A DNA stretch of 64,000 nt, from contig QXCR01000001.1 in assembly GCA_004380135.1 (NCBI GenBank), forward strand, positions 372,001-436,000, in the 5' to 3' direction. The notes under the pieces were generated by a model. It saw only the letters and a program-made list of their open reading frames with translations, was not told the DNA's origin and did not search any database. Source of the DNA: Stemphylium vesicarium (Eukaryota; Ascomycota; Dothideomycetes; Pleosporales; Pleosporaceae). This document shows, one piece after another, positions 57,522 to 64,000 of this stretch (position 1 is its first letter; each line of letters begins with the position of its first letter). The position numbers and the translations under genes were made by a program.

Positions 57522-58445
57522 CTACATAACCGGCCGATTAACCTCATCATCGCTATCATCCTCATACGCGATAAACTCCCTCCTCCCACTCTTGCCCTGC
57601 GTAACAAAATACCGCATCGCCTCATACGCCTTGAGTTTCTTCTCCGCACCAGGACTAGACACTGCATCTGCAACTTGCGGGCCGGTAGGAATAGCTAGAA
57701 GGCGCTTTTCCGCTCCTGAAAGGCGGAGGCTGCTAGCGGGAGATGAAGGGGACGTAGGTGTGTTGATTTCCTTGTAGTATTGGAACCTGTGAAGCAATCT
57801 GTTAGCACGAAAGATACAGAGTCGGAGAGACGGATGTGGGGGATGATGGAGGACATACCAGTTCTTGCCTAAATGCACACCCTCAGCCACACAAGCCAAC
57901 ACAGCCACCACAACAATGAATTGAAGCGCCCACAGGCCCAAAAACGAAGATTGAAATTCCGCGGAAAATCTCTCAGTGGTTTGTTGCTCTGAGAAACATA
58001 CTATCCTCGATCCGTTTTCCGGTGATGAAGGTCTTGATTGCTGCTCGCTACTCTGTGCATGTGCAGTCTCCTTCCGGTTCAATAGCACGGATGTCGGTAT
58101 CGGTCTTTCCGCTGTTCCTGCGTCGTTGTTTCCGCTGCCATGCATGTACAAATCGTACAATTCAGGTTCGGTGTGGCGTAATCGTTCTAGTTCTGACCCT
58201 AGGCTGGCGCACACGTCGAGGGCCACTGGGATAGGTACAAACGGGCTTGGTGATGGCGATGCATTTGCTGGGGAGGGGTTCACGGGGGTCCAGTGGGCGG
58301 CAGCTGGTGTGTAGATTGCTGGTGTTGGTACGGTGTTCGAGACGATTTGGCAGCGGCAGTGTGTCCGTGTTGGTGCGGCAAGAGTTGTTGTTGTTGAGAA
58401 GAGGATGGTGGTGAGCAGGGATGTTGAAAGGGTGTTGAGAAGCAT
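57522..58445 (-). CDS. Type I membrane protein of unknown function
   Basis: Exons 58445-57859 and 57786-57522 flank a 72-nt intron and encode 283 residues. The N-terminus (MLLNTLSTSLLTTILFSTTT) is a signal peptide with likely cleavage near LAAP. The exposed part contains a CRC pair, a Pro/Ser/Ala/Thr-rich stretch and a short conserved-looking helix (LGSELERLRHTEPELYDLYM). A single transmembrane helix (ALQFIVVVAVLACVAEGVHL, about residues 170-190) is followed by a cytoplasmic tail with Ser/Pro-rich and charged sequence ending acidic (AYEDDSDDEVNRPVM). The intron is a multiple of three without stops; splicing is preferred because donor GTATGT, branch GCTAAC and acceptor TTCACAG are all good and the join gives NWFQYYKEIN. 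The family is not recognised. Confidence 0.72.
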   Translation of the reverse strand: MLLNTLSTSLLTTILFSTTTTLAAPTRTHCRCQIVSNTVPTPAIYTPAAAHWTPVNPSPANASPSPSPFVPIPVALDVCASLGSELERLRHTEPELYDLYMHGSGNNDAGTAERPIPTSVLLNRKETAHAQSSEQQSRPSSPENGSRIVCFSEQQTTERFSAEFQSSFLGLWALQFIVVVAVLACVAEGVHLGKNWYVLHHPPHPSLRLCIFRANRLLHRFQYYKEINTPTSPSSPASSLRLSGAEKRLLAIPTGPQVADAVSSPGAEKKLKAYEAMRYFVTQGKSGRREFIAYEDDSDDEVNRPVM

Positions 58446-60569
58446 TTTGGCGGTATTGGGGGTGCGAGTCTTGTGAGACTCGGCGTTATTTGAGGTGAGA
58501 TTTGAATATGCGGAAAATGCAAGCCAATGCTACTTCAACTATGTCGTGACTGTCAGTCTCATGTGAATACCATCTAATCCAGGTGCTCGACTCGACATAC
58601 CAGGTACTCGTCGGAGTTAATGTATGCGCATGCAACGTGCTGACTACACAGCCCGCCCAGATGTTGATTGGAGAGTTCCAACTTCCCCACGGATGTACCC
58701 GGAAGTACGCCTTGTCCCAGGATCCCTCCACAAAGATAGGGTAACAAGTCTTGTAGTAAGCCAAGCAAAGTGCCGTGTTACGGTATGAGAAAGTCGTCGC
58801 GTCCTTGCAGATATATACCGGTGGTAATGATGCAATCAGGGCCGACGTATGGGATTACGATTACTCAGAATGCGGGGAAAGGTTAAAGAAGACAACGACA
58901 GTGATTAGTAGTTGAGGATAGTTAGTTGAGTGTGAACAACAAGAACTGCGGATAAAAGGGAAGATGTGATGCAGGACCCGGCTACAGGCCGGCATATATA
59001 CAAGTTCGTCTCACCGCAGCAAGGTAAGCTCAATCTCGCTCGCGCGGTGAGAGAGAATGGGCACATACACGCGCGCATTGTGTATCAGCTACGCCCACAC
59101 CAGAAGAGCGCGCCGTTTCGAGCAAGCATGGACCCTAAGCGCGAAAAACACCTGGGAAGAAAAGAGGCTAGGCTCAAGAGCCTGGGCCCATGCTGCGCCT
59201 TCTTTTCTTCTACCACAGAGGGGCCTTCCCGTATGTGTACCTGGTGCGCAGACGGCAAACTTACTGTACTGGGGTAAGTTAGTAGCTCCCACGGTGCTTT
59301 TTGTGCGGAGAGAGAGTTTGGTTTAGATTTGACGCCGTGTATCTACACGAGCGAGCGAGGAGGAGAACGAGGAGGCGCAGCTGGAAAAAGGACGGGCGTC
59401 GGACAGCAGCCAACCAGCTAGCTAGCGGGCTGTTCCCCGCGCATCTTTAGCTTGCATTGGTTGCAATGGACATGCTTGTTCTGCGCAATCTACTGCGTAT
59501 CTCCAATGCTGTCGACCAAACCCATTGTTTTCGTCTGAATAGCCTCACCCAAAGTCCCTCGCTGCGTGAATAGTTCCTGCGCAGGCGCGGACCAGAGCGG
59601 CCACTCGCTCCGCTGTCGCCTTTTCCGCACCACCAAGCGTTGCCAGGGGTGCTCCACTCAGCACCACGGACTGCGAAACGTCGCTCAAGCACACAGACAC
59701 TCCACGATACCCTTTTCCGCCCTAGCATCACCAACAATCACCATCTCTGTCAGACAATCCCCTCTTCCTTCTCGTAAGACCCTGAGGCTAGAACAGCCTT
59801 CTCGGCCCTTTTTTAGACAGGCCCTTCAACCCAACCGGCCTATTGTTATCTATTAATACTCCGGTCCCTTCGTGAGCGAGCATCACGGAAACATGCGCAT
59901 GTTCTGAAGAGCTCTGGATCCCCATGGCGCCACTGGAATACGAAGTCGCTTAATCGTTAAATTTTACTTTCGACACACGGCGTGACCGACGTGTCGACGC
60001 AGGTCCAGCGCGGCGCTTTCTCCGCGTGCCCATGCCGTGCTGGCAGCCCACACCATTTACGTTGGGAAGGCGGAATGCCAAACAGTACAAGTCGTATACT
60101 GCTGCAACCATCAGTTTCTCTGCTCTTGCTTTTGCTTTGGTTTTCTTGCGAGAGCGAAACGCATGGCGTGTGCTTGATCCTTGAAACGGATCAGCGTGCT
60201 AAGAAGTGCCGCGGAAGCTTAATGCTCATAAGGACGGCCTGTGTGATGCATGTGCTGTTTCAGGTTGGCTACGCGATCTATGGTTGTGGTGTCATATCGC
60301 TTGTGTGACTCCCATTATGGTCGATATGTAACTACGGCTTTACTAGCCGAGATGGTTGTACGGGTAAAGTGATAGGATAATATCGTGATTTCAGGGAGAC
60401 GAGACGTGACGGAAGCGTCAGTTTGGGAGGGCCATGGTGATGGTAAGCCTTGTAGAGCTCAGTTGCTGTCTTGTTCGCGGTAGACAATTGATTGCAACCC
60501 TTCAAGAACTTGTTCTAACCATCTACTTATCCCGAGCAGCAACTAGCAGAATGCTGTGAAGGTGCCAAC
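58446..60569. other. Long intergenic region, about 2.1 kb
   Basis: Promoter of the one-pass membrane protein on the left, then sequence without a supported gene. Open frames near 58486-58835 and 58966-59326 overlap in several frames and have no motifs. A purine-rich run lies near 59350-59390. No repeat family was recognised. Confidence 0.4.
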
Positions 60570-61201
60570 CTAATCTCTTTGTACAAGTTCTCGAATGCAT
60601 AGAGGCTGCGTCACAGCACCTGGGCGCACATCTTCAACCTCATCCCAGCGCTCCTGCCAACCAGGACCAATCCTTCTCAGCTCAGCCATCACCATTTCCC
60701 TTTGGACCACCTCCTCATCCTTCTTCATCACCACCAACCTCCCCGCCTCTCTGCGAAAGACGCTTTCCCACTCGCCCCTGCCCACCGACCCATCTTTCCC
60801 AACCTGCACCCGATCCTCGTCACTGTCCGGTGCCGTGCTCAGGGTCTCGATGTTTTCCGTAATGCCCTGGTAGCATTCTCTTAAGATAGCTCTTCGTGCC
60901 GTTTTGTTCTTCACCTTTTTGAACCGTTCTGCGCCACACAATCTGCACTAGTTCTTGCCTGCCATGATCCACTCGAGAAGACAGTCTTGTTCGATGTAAT
61001 GGCCGCAATTGGGGGCCATGATATTCACTGGGATCTCGCAACGGTCTGTCGGGGTACAGCGTTCGTGTTCTTCATCGTCAAAATAGGGTAGACGATATAT
61101 TCTCCAGGTCTCAGGCTCGACACAGGACTCAGTCGGGATAGCCACTTGTGCCAATTGCCGGCTTAGATGCGATATTTTTTGGCTCAGGCTTCGCACGCAC
61201 A
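60570..61201 (-). pseudogene. RING-finger-like protein interrupted by an in-frame TAG
   Basis: Reading on the minus strand, RCEIPVNIMAPNCGHYIEQDCLLEWIMAGKN has the spacing of a RING-type zinc site (Cys, Cys-x-His, Cys), then an in-frame TAG (60950-60948), then at once CRLCGAERFKKVKNKTARRA, which supplies the final Cys pair. The frame continues to QPLCIRELVQRD and a stop at 60570. The stop therefore falls inside the domain. An intron around it would remove zinc ligands. No ATG starts the upstream part cleanly (it opens at TTG near 61202), and frames further upstream are disordered in phase. The simplest reading is a decayed E3-ligase-like gene; read-through or a sequencing error are alternatives. 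Confidence 0.6.
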
Positions 61202-62820
61202 ATCGGACATCGAGAATTCGGCCGCTGATGTAGCAAGATGGGACGCTGGGTATTGTGTGAGGTCCGTCTTTGTCCGATATACGGTAGTGGTGCTAGCTCG
61301 AGCATTCTCTTATGTTTTGCTCTGCCTTCAAACCATTCTGTGTGCATATCCGCACATCGAGTCCAATAATCGCACGTGGGCTGCTCGAAAACTATGCAAT
61401 GCTTGTCGAAGCCGACCAATGAAGGTACCCACGAACGAAAAGTGCGCAGACGAAGCCATACAGCGAGTGAAGGAATGAGGTCCGGTAGGTAGCTGGTTGC
61501 ATCCCGACATGGCTTGTCTTTTGTTGGCAAGTAGACGGGCTCAGGCGGAGGCAAGGCCCATGCCTCCATAGCGAATAACGGATAACTTGATAATGATGAG
61601 TGGTATAGCAGTGGAGGAAGTCAACTGAACATCAATACTTTAGCGGCAGGCGATTGTCGTGAAGTGGCTGGAATTACAGAGAAGCAACTGGCAGTATCTT
61701 TCAACGAGGCAGTGAGCATCCGTAGACTCCCAAACATGAAGTAGAGCGTCGCAATCGCCACTGCTCCAACGACCCCCATCAAACACCTTCACGCCCCGAA
61801 CACCTCAAAAGCATCATCGGTCATACACACACAGACACACCCCATTAAACCCACCAACATTAAACGGATAACAACTAACCCCATAAATCAAATCCACCTC
61901 AACCTCAAACTGCACAAATCACCCCGGCCTACGACACCATGGCCTTGAGCGAGTAATTCAGCGTGTTCTGGAAGCAATTGAACGGCTCCAGCTCCTTGGG
62001 TGTATCCTTCATACCATACTGCCGCATGGACTTGAATGCATTCTGCGCACAGCTTCTACGCCTGTGCAGCCCTCGGTCTTCGTACATCTGCGGGAGCTAC
62101 GACATGAAGCTCATGTCGTGGACATTGACGGTTTCGGCGGTGACGCGCATGATGCGCCGCACGGGCTGAGACGGACGCTGATGTTGTAATGTGCTGCTGC
62201 GCATATTGGATTTCCGATCAAACGGGCACTGATGTCACTTTTACACCATGTTCACAAATGAGTACACAGTAGTATGATATATTCAGTACTTGTAATGTTC
62301 CGTTTCTAAAGATATTGGACACGGAACAGCCGTTTCACTAATACCAGGATGTTACATTCCTATCGGATACATGTCTAGAGATACGATTACGAGCTGTAAA
62401 TGACTTACAGAATAGTTCAGTAGATCAAGCAGCAGGAAAATAGCTTCCAAATTGACTATATATAACAATTCATGGCAGCATGATAACACATACGACCATA
62501 GGACACTGAATATAGAGCTTCCCGTTCGCTCAGCTGTACTCAAGCAGTGTACCGGCGGATTAGTAGTTAGGTGGGTGACCACTAGCGAATCCCCGCTGTT
62601 GTATGTTTTTTGCGGTTGTGACAACCATCTTTTTGTTTTCACTCTTGATTCCTGGCAGGCCGAGAGGCGACCCGACGTAAGATGGACGATATGTTGATGG
62701 TGGAAAATGGTGATAGTGGAAAATGGTGATAGCCACCCTCCCACCCCACATACATTTTGCCCCATCAACCAATAACCAGCTAACAACACCACAAAAGCAC
62801 ACAAATAAGCAACCGAGTGC
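61202..62820. other. Intergenic region around the relics
   Basis: Apart from the short relic at 61929-62168, nothing is supported. The CA/CC-rich stretch near 61810-61920 is plain low complexity. The right end is the 3' flank of the partial gene leaving the window. Confidence 0.4.
61929..62168 (-). pseudogene. Short coding relic with in-frame stop
   Basis: On the minus strand an 80-codon stretch reads QPVRRIMRVTAETVNVHDMS, then FMS, a TAG, then LPQMYEDRGLH and AFKSMRQYGMKDTPKELEPF, and ends NTLNYSLKAMVS before a TAG at 61931-61929. Composition and rhythm look like the C-terminus of a real protein, unlike surrounding chance frames, but I cannot name the family. The internal stop and the lack of an upstream continuation mark it as a relic. 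Confidence is low because the tract is short. Confidence 0.35.
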
Positions 62821-64000
62821 TTACTCCCTGAACACACTCCCATCTCTCGCCCGCCTCATCGCTCGATCACCCCCTTCTAGCTCGCTCTCTGTATTACTGT
62901 CATCTCCCCTCTCTCCACCACCCCTGTTCGCATCTCCCCTTTCCCGCTCTGTCGAATGCCTTCTCAAATCCTCATCTACTTCCAAATCATCCCCCTCCGT
63001 CCTCCTGATCCCCCACCACGCATCCTCCACTTCCGCTATCTCCGCATCCATCGTCTCCTCACTTTCCTCCGCAGCACCTGCAGCTCCGTTAATAGACCTC
63101 CGGATATCGCTCAAAGCGCTTCGCCGCCGTAGGCCTGATAACGGCGTCTCGAAAGCGCTGGTGCGATATACATCAAGCCTTGGAGAGGAGTTGTTCCCGC
63201 TGTTGACGAGTGTGTCGCTGCTGAGGTTGGCCGGGGAAGCGTCGTTTGGTATGCTAGCCTCCACCGAAAGCAAAGTCGGCGAACGATGTCCGTTTCCCAT
63301 ATCACCGTTCGTCACCACACCCCCGTCGATGTAGAATCCACTAGCCTGGTCGTTACTACGAGCTTCATCTCTTTGCTCTTCTAAAAACCCACCATCAACC
63401 CCATTACTTGCCTCATCGCCACCACCCCTCCTCCGCTCATCCTCTTCCATCAATACCACCCGTCCCTGTGCATCCTCAAATGCCAAACCAGTGTTCATCG
63501 CGTACCGTCTCACAACCTCATATATCCTTCCCACACTAAGTTCTGGCTCAGCAGCATGTAACGCCAGTACGAGCGCTTGCATAGATTCCAGACCCGCTGG
63601 ATCGATGTAGAAGAACGGTTGTGTTCTCGGCCGCTCTTCAGGTTGAGTTTGGTGGGGAGAAGGGGCTGGGATGTGGACGTGGCCGTTTGTTAGCGGGGAA
63701 GAAGTGGTGGTGGTTCCGTTTATTGTGGGAGTTGGGGGTGTACTGTTCAAGTAAGGAATCTGGAAATTACTATCTGTATGATGGAGCGTTGATCGCAGGG
63801 TAGGTATCCTGGACCCCCTCGTTACTGGTGGAGGTGGAGGTGGAGGTGGAATTAGTTGCTCTGGACTAGGCGGTAGCTGTGTCGAGGCCGCAGCCTCCAA
63901 TATATTTCCCTCTACTCGACTTGATGGGATGTTCTCGCTTCGGCTGCGGTTCCTATTCGTCCTGCGCTGTTGTATAGCGCTGTTGTTAGTTTCTACAACA
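62821..64000 (-). CDS. Disordered protein, 5' end beyond the window
   Basis: The frame is open from the right edge of the window (64000) to the stop at 62821, giving at least 393 residues; the start lies outside, since the only start-like codon near 63900 is TTG. A basic Arg/Ser/Asn segment is followed by Pro-rich EQLIPPPPPPPPVTRGSR, a possibly folded patch (FFYIDPAGLESMQALVLALH, LSVGRIYEVVRRYAMNTGLA), then Gly/Asp/Ser-rich disorder and an acidic, Arg-containing tail (RRHSTERERGDANRGG). There is no signal peptide, membrane segment or enzyme motif in the visible part. The family is not recognised, and introns upstream cannot be judged. Confidence 0.6.
   Translation of the reverse strand, partial: VVETNNSAIQQRRTNRNRSRSENIPSSRVEGNILEAAASTQLPPSPEQLIPPPPPPPPVTRGSRIPTLRSTLHHTDSNFQIPYLNSTPPTPTINGTTTTSSPLTNGHVHIPAPSPHQTQPEERPRTQPFFYIDPAGLESMQALVLALHAAEPELSVGRIYEVVRRYAMNTGLAFEDAQGRVVLMEEDERRRGGGDEASNGVDGGFLEEQRDEARSNDQASGFYIDGGVVTNGDMGNGHRSPTLLSVEASIPNDASPANLSSDTLVNSGNNSSPRLDVYRTSAFETPLSGLRRRSALSDIRRSINGAAGAAEESEETMDAEIAEVEDAWWGIRRTEGDDLEVDEDLRRHSTERERGDANRGGGERGDDSNTESELEGGDRAMRRARDGSVFRE

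Noticed and set aside
59982..60308. 108-codon plus-strand frame
   Set aside because: A hydrophobic stretch is present but not at the N-terminus, no splice partners or motifs; most likely chance.

Overview
The window is nuclear DNA of a filamentous ascomycete (Pezizomycotina, probably Dothideomycetes/Pleosporales; the order-level call is inference from gene style and the protein set, not a search). Signs are many 44-135 nt GT-AG introns with CTAAC/CTGAC branch sites, Zn2Cys6 regulators, PalI, an RNA-silencing RdRP, small Cys-rich secreted proteins, and dense genes on both strands. I placed introns by joining reading frames at canonical splice sites so that conserved motifs stay intact. No rRNA, tRNA, CRISPR array or intact transposon was recognised.

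Layout. 0.9-5 kb: a DUF1989 protein (+) convergent with a secreted, repeat-rich, Kex2-site-bearing protein (-), the most novel item here. 5.9-17 kb: mostly housekeeping, with QRI7 (-, mitochondrial t6A synthesis), a patatin/Tgl lipase (+), RAD2/XPG nuclease (+) and a FAT1-type acyl-CoA synthetase (-). 17.8-24 kb: an 8-Cys small secreted protein, a disordered probable nuclear protein, and a decayed Zn2Cys6 regulator running into a truncated MFS transporter. 24.7-32 kb: RdRP, ELP6 and an F-box protein, all +. 32-41 kb: four minus-strand entries, namely an unknown protein, a membrane-anchored flavin monooxygenase and a large coiled-coil protein, with gaps between. 42-51 kb: D-lactate dehydrogenase (9 exons), aspartate-semialdehyde dehydrogenase (HOM2) with a Gcn4/CpcA-type site, RPS4 and PalI, all +. 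53.7-64 kb: a Zn2Cys6 regulator with an unusual motif-rich 3' flank, a 150-bp foldback element, a one-pass membrane protein, two coding relics and a partial disordered protein leaving the right edge.

Functional links are few because this is ordinary fungal chromosome rather than a cluster. DLD1 and HOM2 are both metabolic but independent; QRI7, ELP6 and RPS4 all serve translation; RdRP serves RNA silencing. The accessory, fast-changing parts are 2.9-4.9 kb, 17.8-18.1 kb, 22-24 kb and 56-62 kb. The strongest candidate for an undescribed system is the secreted precursor at 2918-4908, in which about a dozen Trp-ended cores alternate with acidic/Pro spacers and, near the C-terminus, with GKR/GKKR processing sites.
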